Below, in pieces: positions 1 to 7,925 of a stretch of DNA of 32,701 bases; position 1 is the stretch's first letter; the number at the start of each line of letters is the position of its first letter. The position numbers were made by a program, and so were the translations under genes. The notes beneath the pieces were generated by a model that saw only the letters and a list, made by a program, of their open reading frames with translations, made no database searches and was not told the origin of the DNA. This DNA comes from STC-113 sp964618565 (GTDB lineage Bacteria > Patescibacteriota > Gracilibacteria > BD1-5 > UBA2023). Location: assembly GCA_964618565.1 (NCBI GenBank), contig CAZUBA010000022.1, positions 1 through 32,701 of the forward strand, read 5' to 3'.

Positions 1-53
1 AGTATTTTCAAGAACCTTCTCTCACCATTGAAAGATAGGACTTAGATAATTTT

Positions 54-87
54 AAAAAAACAGCAGAATTAAATTCTGCTGTTTTTT
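54..87 (+). terminator. Rho-independent terminator of an upstream gene
   Basis: A hairpin at 61-81 (CAGCAGAATT / AATTCTGCTG) is preceded by seven A and followed by six T, so it could work on both strands. Bases 1-49 before it are probably the 3' end of a + strand gene entering from the left. Three frames close at positions 38, 45 and 49 and I cannot tell which is real. Confidence 0.85.
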
Positions 88-136
88 GACAATTTAAAAT
101 TATAATGGTAAACTTCTTTAAATTAATTAAAACTTT

Positions 137-523
137 ATGAATCCAGAAAATAAAGAAGTTCAGGACAATAAAAACATATTATCCTGAATGAATGAGACAA
201 CAAAGAAAGATGTTGCAAAAAGAGAATGAGACAAAATTACAGAAATCTTGCCTAAGGCTGCAACTAAGGAAGAAATGCAGAGATATTTTAAAAACAGAGT
301 TGAGATTTATCAGGATAATGCCATTTTTGATAAAAAAGGCGTTGTTCCGATGAATGAAAAATCTGAGATATTCAAATTTGAATCCGAGGGTAATAAGGAT
401 ATTTCATTTATGGTCTATAACGAAATAGAAAATAATTGTTATAAAATATCTATCGATAAAGAAAATAAACTCTGCGTTACGCAAACAATCCCCTCATTCA
501 GTTTAATTTATCAAGAAAGTTAA
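137..523 (+). CDS. Unknown small protein, 128 aa
   Basis: I do not recognise this family. The frame opens at ATG 137 and needs two UGA codons read as Gly (about residues 17 and 31) to join the N-terminal part to the rest. The protein is charged and soluble-looking, with no signal peptide or membrane segment: a Lys/Glu-rich N-terminal third, then alternating hydrophobic stretches that suggest a small alpha/beta fold. An internal TTG at 248 is a weaker start that would avoid the UGAs. There is no Shine-Dalgarno, as for most genes here. The next gene starts 3 nt after the stop and a terminator follows it, so the two form a bicistronic unit. Existence is likely; function is unknown. Confidence 0.75.
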
Positions 524-526
524 AAT

Positions 527-832
527 ATGTTCATCGTTCAGCCACAGATCACATATAATCAAAAAAAGGATAAAGTATTCAGCCTATTATGAGAACTGAA
601 GAAATATGATTTTAAAGTTAAGGCATATTATCTTTGGCTATCAGCGAAAGAAGTTATAACTGAACTTGAGCTTGATAAGGTTTATGAATCAATAGTTGAT
701 TCTGTAACGCAAGTGAAACAAGATGAGCTCAATAAGAGAATGGACATATTCAAAATGAATAATATGAAGCTTAATGAAATCAGGATAATGGAATCTAAAA
801 ACATCCAAGAAAACGATATAGAATTCATTTAA
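527..832 (+). CDS. Unknown small protein, 101 aa, helical
   Basis: This gene starts 3 nt after the preceding stop codon, which implies co-transcription and perhaps translational coupling. One UGA-Gly lies near residue 22 (SLLGELKKYDFKVKAYYLW). The N-terminal third has aromatic residues. The C-terminal half is a long amphipathic helix rich in Lys, Glu, Met and Asn (DELNKRMDIFKMNNMKLNEI), likely coiled coil. It has no signal peptide or membrane segment. I do not recognise the family. The stop is followed 25 nt later by a terminator hairpin. Confidence 0.75.
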
Positions 833-856
833 TTATTCCCTTTCTCAAGCGCCACA

Positions 857-893
857 AATAAGTACTTCAACACGGTTTCAGTACTTATTTTTT
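857..893 (+). terminator. Rho-independent terminator
   Basis: A 10-bp stem AATAAGTACT / AGTACTTATT with a 13-nt loop is followed by a T-rich tail. It closes the two-gene unit that ends at 832. Confidence 0.8.
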
Positions 894-1161
894 ATTTAAG
901 AAGGATTATTGAATATATAAATTACTTTTCACTTTGCTATTTCCACACATCATGCAGAGCTTTTGGCTCTTACAATGCTTGAGTTGCCTGTATAAAAAGT
1001 CTCATATCTTGTGCATTGGAGAACAATTATGTTGCGTACTATAAACATTAGAAGCCATAAATAAGAAAGTTAAAATAATAAAAGAATATTTCGGGTTCAG
1101 AGTTCAAGCCCGGGCTTGAACGGGAGTATTTATGTGTTTTTGTATTTGTATTTGCTCAAAA
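894..1161. other. Gene-free stretch
   Basis: I see no credible coding frame on either strand with UGA as Gly. I looked for tRNA cloverleaf features and found none that fold convincingly. The stretch contains a small AGAGC/GCTCT hairpin near 957-971 and the palindrome listed separately at 1102-1121. It lies between two terminators, so any transcript would have to start inside it. Confidence 0.6.
1102..1121. repeat. Perfect 20-bp palindrome
   Basis: GTTCAAGCCCGGGCTTGAAC is its own reverse complement. It is GC-rich in an AT-rich gene-free stretch. It could be an operator-like site or a cruciform, or the remains of an RNA stem. Nothing around it decides. Confidence 0.7.
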
Positions 1162-1189
1162 AAATAGCCCCGACTTGTCGGGGCTATTT
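1162..1189 (-). terminator. Terminator downstream of pheS
   Basis: A 13-bp stem AAATAGCCCCGAC / GTCGGGGCTATTT is flanked by A-runs on the left, which become a U-run when read on the minus strand. It starts 3 nt past the pheS stop and so ends the dnaN-pheS transcript. Confidence 0.85.
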
Positions 1190-1191
1190 GT

Positions 1192-2220
1192 TTAAAACTG
1201 TTTTAGGAATGCTAGATTCGGGTGTTGGAAGTAACGGATATCATTAATTGCATACCTTATCATAACAAGACGATTAAGTCAGAAACCGAATGCAAATCAA
1301 CTGTAGATTTCTGGATCTATTCATCATTCTCTGAGTACTGTAGGATGAATAAGTCATGCTCACATGAATTCTATCCATCAGCTTCATTTGCAAACTTTGC
1401 ATTTCTCTCAATTACCAGCACAGAAAGGGCAAGAAAAATCAATCTCAACACCTGGTTCGACAAATGGAAAGAATCAAGGTCTTAACCTAATCGAAACTTC
1501 CCTTCAGAATATATCTGACAACATTGTCTTTATAGTGAATTTAAGGTGTCCTAAATTTATATCCTTATCTACGACGATTCATTCCACTTGATAAAATGTA
1601 TTTTCATGCGTAGCATCGATGTCTTCATTTCGGAATACCCTGCCTGGGACTATGGCTCTGATTGGGAGGGTTGATGATTTATAGATTATATTCTGCATAC
1701 TAGAAGTCTGAGTAGCAAGAACATTTCCTTTTCATTCTAAGAAAAAAGTATCTGTCATATCTCTTGCAGGATGTGTTTCTGGAATATTAAGTGAATCGAA
1801 ATTCAAATATTCTGTTGTAAGCTCTGCTGATTCATAGATTGCAAATCACATTCTCTTGAATGTATCATAAACCTTATCGAGAGTACGTGTTAAAGGGTGC
1901 TTGTGGATTGCTTTATCATCATTAGGCGGCTCAGTTACGTCAAAGAATTCATTTGCCAATTTTGCAGCTATTTCTGCATTTTTGATAGTTTTAAGCCTTT
2001 CATCGAATGCGGCTAAAATATCATTTTTTATGTCATTTGATAATTTACCTATTGTTTGTTTCTCTTCAACAGAAAGATCCTTTATTCATTTTAGGATTTC
2101 AGTCAATGTTCAATTCTTGCCCGTTATTAAATTGCGATACTCAATAATCTCTTGCTCAGAAGCAAGAGATAGTATCTTTTTTAAAGATTCTTCTTTTAAT
2201 GTGATCAGTTTTTGTTGCAT
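1192..2220 (-). CDS. pheS: Phenylalanine--tRNA ligase alpha subunit
   Basis: Class II aminoacyl-tRNA synthetase alpha subunit that charges tRNA-Phe together with PheT in the cytoplasm. At 342 aa it has normal family length. The N-terminal ~90 residues are a coiled-coil tRNA-binding arm. Motif 2 reads GRVFRNEDIDATHENTFYQV, and motif 3 contains GFAFGFGLNRLVM near the C-terminus. A Zn-type segment CPFCAG...CKVCKGSG lies between them. Many glycines are UGA codons, including those in IEFMGAGLIHP. The Arg of FRNED is CGA, so CGA remains Arg. The start ATG at 2220 has no Shine-Dalgarno. It sits 75 nt downstream of dnaN on the same strand, and no pheT lies next to it in this window. Confident call. 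Confidence 0.97.
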
Positions 2221-2227
2221 TTCTTTA

Positions 2228-2292
2228 TAAATTTTTAACTTTTAACTTTTAACTTTTTATTTTCTATTTTTAACTTTCTATTTTTTAACTTT
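2228..2292. repeat. TTTTAACTTT low-complexity spacer
   Basis: The dnaN-pheS gap is made of degenerate repeats of TTTTTAACTTT / TTTTCTATTT (on the minus strand AAAGTTAAAA). It is almost free of G and holds no obvious terminator. Confidence 0.6.
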
Positions 2293-2295
2293 CTA

Positions 2296-3414
2296 CTATA
2301 TCTTTAGAGGCATTATTATGTGCTTATAATCAAAATCGTGCTCTTTTTCAGTTATTCATCGTATCATGACCGGAGAAAGGCTTGTCTCAAAATCGATGCT
2401 TACATAATCATCTTTGATTACTCAAAGCACTTCTAGCATGTATGTAGAGTTCAGTCATATCATCGCATTTTCTCATTCAATTGAAGCTGGCAATTCTATT
2501 CTTCATGCTCAGATTTCTGTATCTCAAGTTGAAAGTTCAATGCCATGATCAGAATCAAAATTCATTCTGGTATTGAAATTGTTTTCTTTTGAAATCAGAT
2601 TTATCCTCTTAAGAGCCATAATAAGATCAGTTCTTAGGACAACTCATTTTGTTTGGTAACCTTTTGGGAAGAAAGACCTGTAATCTGGAAAATGACCATT
2701 TAGAAGTCTGGAATAAAGACGGATATTCTCAAAGACAAAAAGTATCTGATTTTCACTCACTACTAATTCTACAGAAGTATTCTCAGGTAGGATTCTTGAT
2801 AATTCGTGTGCTGTTTTCTGTGGTATGATTATTGAAATCGGCTTAGTTACATTTATGCTGTTCTTAACTTTATATTCAGATAATCTATAAGAATCTGTTG
2901 AAGCGAATATAATCTCTTCATCAGTGATATGCAGATAAATTCAAGCTAATGTTGGCCTTATTGTTCACTCAGCTGTTGAGAATATTGTTTTCTCTATTGC
3001 TTTTTTAAGGGAATCAGATGACATCCTAAATGAGTATTCTTGCTTCAAGTTTGGAATGAGCGGGAATTTTGAAGCTTCGATTCATTTGATTTTGGTATCG
3101 GACGAAGGAGTCTTGAATGCAAGAGAAGAGCTTTGCAGAAGCTCAATATTTATCTTATCGTCCTGAACAAGAGAAACGAAAGAAGTTATAAATTTTGAAG
3201 AAATGGTGAAACTTCATTCTGATTGGATTTCTACTCATTCATCGACAATGTATTCTATTGCCATTTCAAGATTATTTGCAGTGAAAACGACTTTCTTATA
3301 TTGCACATTCATTAGAATATTTTCTAATATAGGCGTCATGCTTCAGGACATACTAGCGTGCGATACTATATCTATACCATTTTTCAGTGTCTTTGTAGCA
3401 ATTTCAAAATGCAT
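2296..3414 (-). CDS. dnaN: DNA polymerase III beta sliding clamp
   Basis: Ring-shaped processivity clamp that tethers DNA polymerase III to DNA. The 372-aa length matches the family (about 365-380). The N-terminus MHFEIATKTLKNGIDIVSHA and the C-terminal ending IIMPLKI are typical of the clamp; the C-terminus forms part of the partner-binding groove. No catalytic residues are expected. ATG 3414 is the first start after the upstream AT-rich region. No Shine-Dalgarno is visible. A -10-like TATAGT (plus strand 3462-3467) lies about 50 nt upstream but lacks a good -35. Transcription probably continues into pheS, since no terminator is seen in the 75-nt gap. dnaA is not next to it here, so this is not a classical dnaA-dnaN origin locus. 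Confidence 0.95.
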
Positions 3415-3511
3415 ATTAAAAGATGTTATTGTTTCACAAATAAAAAACGTTTATTTATTGCACTATAATTTACAAATAAACTGCCAAAAATCAAACAAAA
3501 AAATTATTTTT

Positions 3512-3539
3512 TTGAAATTTGAGAATAAATGATTATAGT
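3512..3539 (+). promoter_or_regulatory. Predicted promoter of the Nudix gene
   Basis: TTGAAA (3512-3517) and TATAGT (3534-3539) are separated by 16 nt, which would give an untranslated leader of about 40 nt before ATG 3585. Confidence 0.45.
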
Positions 3540-3584
3540 GTCAACAGATAAAACTATATTTTTACCTTTAAGAAACAATTAATT

Positions 3585-4055
3585 ATGTCGAGAATCTTTG
3601 AAAAGAGTTCTTGAGGTATTATATATCGTGAAAATGTTTTTTGAAATTTTGAGATCCTTTTGCTAGAGAGAAAAAACCAAAAGGGTAAAAGCATTTATGT
3701 GCTTCCAAAATGACGAATAGAAAATGAAGAGAAGGCTAAGGAAACGGCTATCCGTGAAATTAGCGAAGAAACATGATTACCGATTGAAGACCTCGAGGTT
3801 ATTAAGTTCATTACCAAAATCAACTTTACGTTCATCGCCACGTACCTTCCAGATTCCCCTACTATAAATAAGGATGTGTATCTTTTTTTGGTGAAGTATA
3901 CTTGAAAACAAGAACCTGTTATAGTAGAAAAAGACCCCGAAGAAAAATGAGAACGCTTCATTTGATTCAAGTGGTTTAAAATAGAAGAACTAAGATGAAT
4001 TGAACTGAAGCCTGACGTATATTCATACATCAAGAAAAATATACAATTCATGTAA
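3585..4055 (+). CDS. Nudix hydrolase, 156 aa
   Basis: Hydrolyses a nucleoside diphosphate linked to another moiety; the substrate cannot be deduced. A complete Nudix box GX5EX7REUXEEXGU lies around residues 44-66: PKGRIENEE then the seven residues KAKETAI and REISEETGL. Its first and last glycines are both UGA. The beta-strand before it (ILLLERKNQKGKSIYVLPKG) and the strands after it fit the fold. No extra domain is present. The start ATG 3585 is preceded by AT-rich sequence without Shine-Dalgarno, and a plausible promoter lies at 3512-3539. It is divergent from dnaN and followed by a repeat-rich intergenic region. Family is certain; the specific activity is open. Confidence 0.93.
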
Positions 4056-4132
4056 GAATAAAGCTGATAGCTTATAGGCCCCAATGGCTGATAGCAGATG
4101 GCTGATATAAATAAGTAAGAATATTTAACACA

Positions 4133-4160
4133 TGTCATTCCCGTGAAAACGGGAATCCAG
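4133..4160 (-). repeat. dRS3-like repeat A, reverse copy
   Basis: Bases 4137-4156 read ATTCCC-N8-GGGAAT. The asymmetric ends (TGTC left, CCAG right) show it is inverted relative to the three copies downstream of the GIY-YIG gene. The hairpin can also act as a weak transcript barrier. Confidence 0.9.
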
Positions 4161-4174
4161 AATTAAAATAGACA

Positions 4175-4465
4175 ATGAAACAATATTATACTTATATTCT
4201 CGCAAGCGAAAGAAATTGAACATTGTATGTTTGAGTTACTTCTGATTTGATAAAAAGAGTTTACGAGCATAAAAATTGAATCAATGCCGAATTTACGAAT
4301 AAGTATAATATAAAGCACTTAGTGTACTTTGAAATATTCAATGATATCTGGGATGCCATAGAAAGAGAGAAACGGATAAAGAAATGGAATAGGACTTGGA
4401 AATTAGAACTAATAGAAAAAAATAATCCTGAATGGAAAGATTTATACAAAGAGTTTACCAGTTAA
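4175..4465 (+). CDS. Small GIY-YIG nuclease-family protein, 96 aa
   Basis: Single-domain GIY-YIG protein of the UPF0213/YhbQ size class. The first motif is YYTYILASERNGTLYVGVT, with the YIL and YVG pair standing for GIY...YIG. The next segment is DLIKRVYEHKNG, which carries the catalytic Arg (KR) and a conserved His. Then come EAIEREKRIKKW-like residues (AIEREKRIKKWNRTW) with the catalytic Glu, and a Trp-rich tail NPEWKDLY. Several Gly codons are UGA, while CGG in REKR reads as Arg. The gene sits between inverted copies of a 28-bp dRS3-like repeat: one upstream at 4133 and the tandem copies 4 nt after its stop. That context suggests this is the nuclease acting on, or moving with, the repeats. 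Family is confident; the role is inference. Confidence 0.92.
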
Positions 4466-4469
4466 ATTA

Positions 4470-4719
4470 CTGGATTCCCGTTTTCACGGGAATGACAAAT
4501 CAGAGGGAATATTAGCAACATAATCTACCTCTGTCATCCTCAGCTTGACTGGGGATCCAGAAAACTACTTATGCGACGTACTGGATTCCCGTTTTCACGG
4601 GAATGACAAATCAGAGGGAATATTAGCGACATAATCTACCTCTGTCATCCTCAGCTTGACTGGGGATCCAGAAAACTACTTATGCGACGTACTGGATTCC
4701 CGTTTTCACGGGAATGACA
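4470..4719. repeat. 111-bp tandem array of two dRS3-like repeats
   Basis: Two full copies and the start of a third, period 111 bp, with one visible substitution (AGCAACAT versus AGCGACAT). Each unit holds repeat A (28 bp, core ATTCCCGTTTTCACGGGAAT) at 4470-4497, 4581-4608 and 4692-4719. It also holds, in opposite orientation, repeat B (29 bp, TGTCATCCTCAGCTTGACTG then GGGATCCAG) at 4532-4560 and 4643-4671. A and B share the same outer ends, CTGGAT...ATGACA, but differ inside. Confidence 0.95.
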
Positions 4720-4720
4720 A

Positions 4721-4813
4721 ATTGGGAGTGGTCTCAAATTACAAAAAATATTTGAAAATATTGAAGAATTACACAGAATGATTAGCGGTTTAATCAAATC
4801 AATAAAAAAATAA
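4721..4813 (+). pseudogene. 3' remnant of a four-helix-bundle (S23-type) gene
   Basis: About 30 codons read LQKIFENIEELHRMISGLIK then SIKK and stop at TAA 4811. This looks like the C-terminal helix of four-helix-bundle proteins of the 23S rRNA intervening-sequence type, which often end EELxRMLxGLIKSLK. No start codon is in frame: the frame runs back directly into repeat A. The array seems to have replaced or broken the 5' part. Short, so only moderately sure. Confidence 0.5.
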
Positions 4814-4862
4814 TTACCTTCGGCTACTAGCTCTTAGCTATAAGCTATTAACTATAATAACT

Positions 4863-5318
4863 ATGGATATTACAAAAAAATGAAATTCAATTGTTCTTTC
4901 TTGAGACAAGAAAGAAATAGTATTTGAAAACGATTATGTATTATTGGATTGACTGAAGCTTGATTTTCCAGGAGAGTATGAGAAATCAGGAATCATGGCT
5001 CATGTTATCATTAAAAATTGAAAGATATTATTCCAGATGAGATTCCTTGATAAGATCGTATGATATATTTGTCATGAAGAACTTGAGATAGATGAAGAAT
5101 TGGCTGATTTTTTCTGAGATATTGACATATTGGTAATAAAATGAACAAAGAGTTCTATAAAGATATTCGAAAATCTTGAAGCGAAATACGTAGTTCCATA
5201 TGGTGAATCCAAAGAAATATTCTTCTCAACCCTATGACAACATCCTGATCCGGTAACAAGCATGAGAATAAAAGAACAGATAGCAGAAAATGAGGTTATT
5301 TTCGTAAATCTTGATTAA
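4863..5318 (+). CDS. Metallo-beta-lactamase-like protein lacking metal site, 151 aa
   Basis: The order of elements resembles small MBL-fold (UlaG-like) proteins common in candidate-phyla bacteria: a strand pair IVLSGDKKEIVF, the segment LKLDFPGEYEKSGIMAHV, ELADFFGDIDILVIKG with the usual D-I-D-I-L pattern, then VVPYGES near the end. The HxHxDH metal-binding motif is absent, the chain is shorter than the usual ~200-250 aa, and only one His (CHEEL) lies in the middle. If the assignment is right it is probably not a hydrolase and may be a scaffold or degenerate copy. Eight or so Gly are UGA. ATG 4863 is the first start after the repeats. A strong terminator follows 8 nt after the stop. The CDS is sure, the family tentative. 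Confidence 0.6.
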
Positions 5319-5326
5319 GAAATTTC

Positions 5327-5361
5327 AAAAAACCCCTTCTCAAAATGAGAAGGGGTTTTTT
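5327..5361. terminator. Bidirectional terminator between converging genes
   Basis: A 15-bp stem AAAAAACCCCTTCTC / GAGAAGGGGTTTTTT with a 5-nt loop serves the + strand gene ending at 5318 and the - strand operon ending at 5372. Confidence 0.95.
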
Positions 5362-5371
5362 GAAATCTGCT

Positions 5372-6160
5372 TTATTGGAATGTACAATTATCAAATGTGC
5401 TTTCATCAAAAACACAAACCGTTGATCAAGTTCAACCTCATCATCCGCCTCATCATCAAGAGCTAGCCGTAGCTCAAGCAGTTGCAGAATTTGTTATAAC
5501 CAAATCTCAAGTTCAAGAAATAATTTTTACATTATCTCATCAAACAGTAATTCCAGAAGAGGTTTCCCAAGCTTCTGGTGTTGGGATGATTCAAACTATT
5601 CATCATGTTCAATTAGGGAAATTTCATTTTAAAAATGCATATCAGACAGTTCATGTTCAAGTTGCAATCACGTTGTCCAACCCAAAATCAATGCCATAAG
5701 AAAAGCCCTGAGATTTCTCCAGAAGAGCCAATACCTGATAGAATTTTTGTGCTGGAATAAAAGAAAGCTGATATGTTTGGAAATCATCATTTAAAAGGCT
5801 TTCTCAGAAAACATTTATTCAATTTAAGAACTTGCTTCCTAAGTGATTAGCATAGATTCAAGTGAAAGTTACTCAAGAATTTCAATTTATTATAAGATTA
5901 TTTCAAGTTGAGAATTCTGAAGTATTCAAAGACTTGCCAGCTGCAAGAGTTACATCGATTCATTTAGCTATCATTGCAACATTTGACATTCTCTTAGAGT
6001 CTCTGGATGAGGCTGAATAAGAGTTAAAAGATATGATTGAAATCGTGGCCAGTATGGCCAAAATGCTAATTACTACTATCAACTCAACTAATGTGAATCA
6101 AAATAATCCTGAGTTTTTTGAATCAATCTCCTTTGATCTCATATTTTTAATTTTATCCAT
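5372..6160 (-). CDS. Type IV prepilin-like protein with oligoglycine tract, 262 aa
   Basis: N-terminal class III signal: a charged leader of about 21 residues, then GLFG|FTLVELIVVISILAIL, with Glu5 of the mature form and a hydrophobic helix. The Gly before the predicted cleavage point is a UGA codon. After the helix comes a Ser/Thr/Gly-rich globular region, then near residues 238-246 nine consecutive Gly (six UGA, three GGN), and a tail CVFDESTFDNC with two Cys that could form a disulfide loop. About 28 codons are UGA in all. It is the last gene of the fibre operon, 33 nt after the preceding stop and just before the shared terminator. Processing by a prepilin peptidase such as that at 23018-24025 is expected. 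It may be a major or minor (pseudo)pilin; which one is unknown. Confidence 0.88.
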
Positions 6161-6193
6161 AAATAATAATGATAATAATAAATTTTATATATT

Positions 6194-7900
6194 CTACTTT
6201 ATTTTCTCCAAAAGTTCAATTTTATTTTTCAATTCAATATTTTGTTTCCTCAACTCCTTTACAGCCTCTACCAATACCGCAGTCAGATTGGCGTATTCTA
6301 CTCATTTATATCACTCTTTATCGGTGGTGACGACTTGAGGAAGTACTCCTTCCACTTCCTGGGCTATGAATCAGACTTTTTGTCCGGATGTGAAATTTTT
6401 GTTTTTAAACTCGTCTTTTCTCCAATCAAATGTGACTCATCTCAATTTTGATATTATATCAAGAGGATTCTCAATTGTTTCGATGTTTTTCTTATATCTC
6501 TGATCTGAAAGATTGGTCCAAGAAGTTCATGCTGCAGTTCAGCTGACATGGAGCTTATAGGATGGACTTGCAGTACCGATTCAGACGTTTCAGGCAGAAG
6601 TGATTCTCATTTTCTCAGCCAATCAGCTTGGGTAACTATCGGTATTGAAAACCAGAGAATGATTGTACTGTCATCAATCACTTCATTGTGAAGATTCCTT
6701 ATATGCTCAAAGGCTAGCTTGTGTGATTGTATTTACACCACTTGAATCACCATAACCACTGATAAAAGCGATTTGTCCGCCGGCTCACTGCGAAGAACTA
6801 ATATCATGCAAAACCATCATAGCAGTAGCTGGAGAACCGACCAAAGCATTTGTTGTCACTGTGGAATTGGTTCATTTCAAGCTCAAAAGAGATTTAGGTG
6901 AACTTGTTCAGATTCAAACATTTCCATTCCCTCTCATACTCATTATTGGATTCGTGTTCAATCATGAGTTATTTCAGTAAAAATTGAGTCACCAATCGGA
7001 TCAGAAATATGCCATTGCTATTCTTGCTATATTTCCTGCCTGTTGCTGAAAATCCAATCTCAATTCCTGATTGGTACTGAAACTTCAATCAGCACTTCTC
7101 AATTGTAAAGCTGTATCGCTTCAATCAGTAGGATTCTGTACTGTAAGATTCGCATTGGGACTTGCAGTTCATATTCATACCTTTCAATTTGAGGCTACTA
7201 TCCTCATCTTTTCAGAGAAATTCGTAGAACTGGCATTTCAAAAGACCATATCAAAATTGCTTGTTGATCATTGCCTTTCCACTGACACCCTTCAAACAGA
7301 TCCGCCATCGCCCCAAGGAAATCAGGCAAGTCATCAGAATCTCCAGTCGATTCCCATTGCATTTGCTCATGCATTTGAATTTTCATCGAGCCTAAGCATA
7401 GTATTATATCATGTGGTCAAGCTTTTTGCTAAAGTCAGCCTAGAAGATGGATCGTCTGTTCATATTCATACATTTCAATTCTTCTGCAATGTCAAGATAT
7501 TGCTGAGATTCCAGAATATAAGATCTTCTCAATCATCTTTATGATAAATCCCCCATTTATCTTTATTCGTAGATTGGATATTTATTTCCGCATTTCAACT
7601 TGATGTTTTGATATGCAATTGTTTATCAGGTGCAGATATTCAGATTCATACATTTCAAGCTGTATAGGAAATATCTGATCAATTAGAAGCCCATAAAGAA
7701 CCGGATGAAGCTAGAGTGCTTACTCTGGTGTTGAGATCAGCAATATTATCAACCATCTGATTCCAGATTGTCTTGGTGAGAGGGTCTCAGGTATTTACAG
7801 GAGAAAGCGCATTATATGCCCCGTATCATATTGATAATACTCATAAGGTTGAGAAGAAGATCAGAGCTGAGTAAATCGGTTTTTTGAAGTAGGTTTTCAT
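6194..7900 (-). CDS. Fibre/adhesin paralogue A with S74 chaperone (type 1), 568 aa
   Basis: Surface fibre protein, sixth in the paralogue array. The N-terminus MKTYFKKPIYSALIFFSTLG gives a short basic leader and one membrane segment (residues about 8-27). It is followed by the shared segment NALSPVNTGDPLTKTIWNQM and a helix DNIADLNTRVSTLASSG. The body is beta-rich with GNVGIGTxxP repeats, as in S74-bearing fibres. The C-terminal ~110 residues are a Peptidase_S74 intramolecular chaperone: NLSDQRYKKNIETIENPLD with the Ser/Lys self-cleavage region, GFIAQEVEGVLPQVV, then VEYANLTAVLVEAVKEL and a coiled-coil end. S74 domains trimerise the fibre and usually cut themselves off. Stop TAG. It starts 25 nt after gene B. 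The six paralogues share this plan; this one has the longest coiled tail. Confidence 0.92.
6256..6586 (-). repeat. Type 1 S74 module, copy in gene A
   Basis: This 331-nt block recurs at exactly the same length, with few substitutions, at 9903-10233 (gene C) and 14684-15014 (gene F). It encodes the whole type 1 chaperone, from the TASPSYKLHVSGTAAGTSW junction to EAVKE. Sequence on both sides diverges abruptly. Confidence 0.9.
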
Positions 7901-7925
7901 AATTTAAGTAAAATAATAAATAATG

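Noticed and set aside
900..1150. tRNA or tmRNA gene near the GTTCAAGCCC sequence
   Set aside because: The T-loop-like sequence is part of a perfect palindrome and no matching acceptor, D and anticodon arms could be placed on either strand.
3464..3469. Plus-strand TATAAT as promoter of the Nudix gene
   Set aside because: No -35 stands at a workable distance. The TTGAAA/TATAGT pair at 3512-3539 is better placed.
4470..4719. CRISPR-like array
   Set aside because: The unit is 111 bp and nearly identical over its whole length, with no unique spacers and no cas genes nearby. It is a tandem duplication carrying palindromic repeats.
7071..7544. A 157-aa plus-strand ORF
   Set aside because: It lies entirely antisense to fibre gene A, whose frame carries VGIGT repeats. 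The open frame is a by-product of that repetitive sequence.
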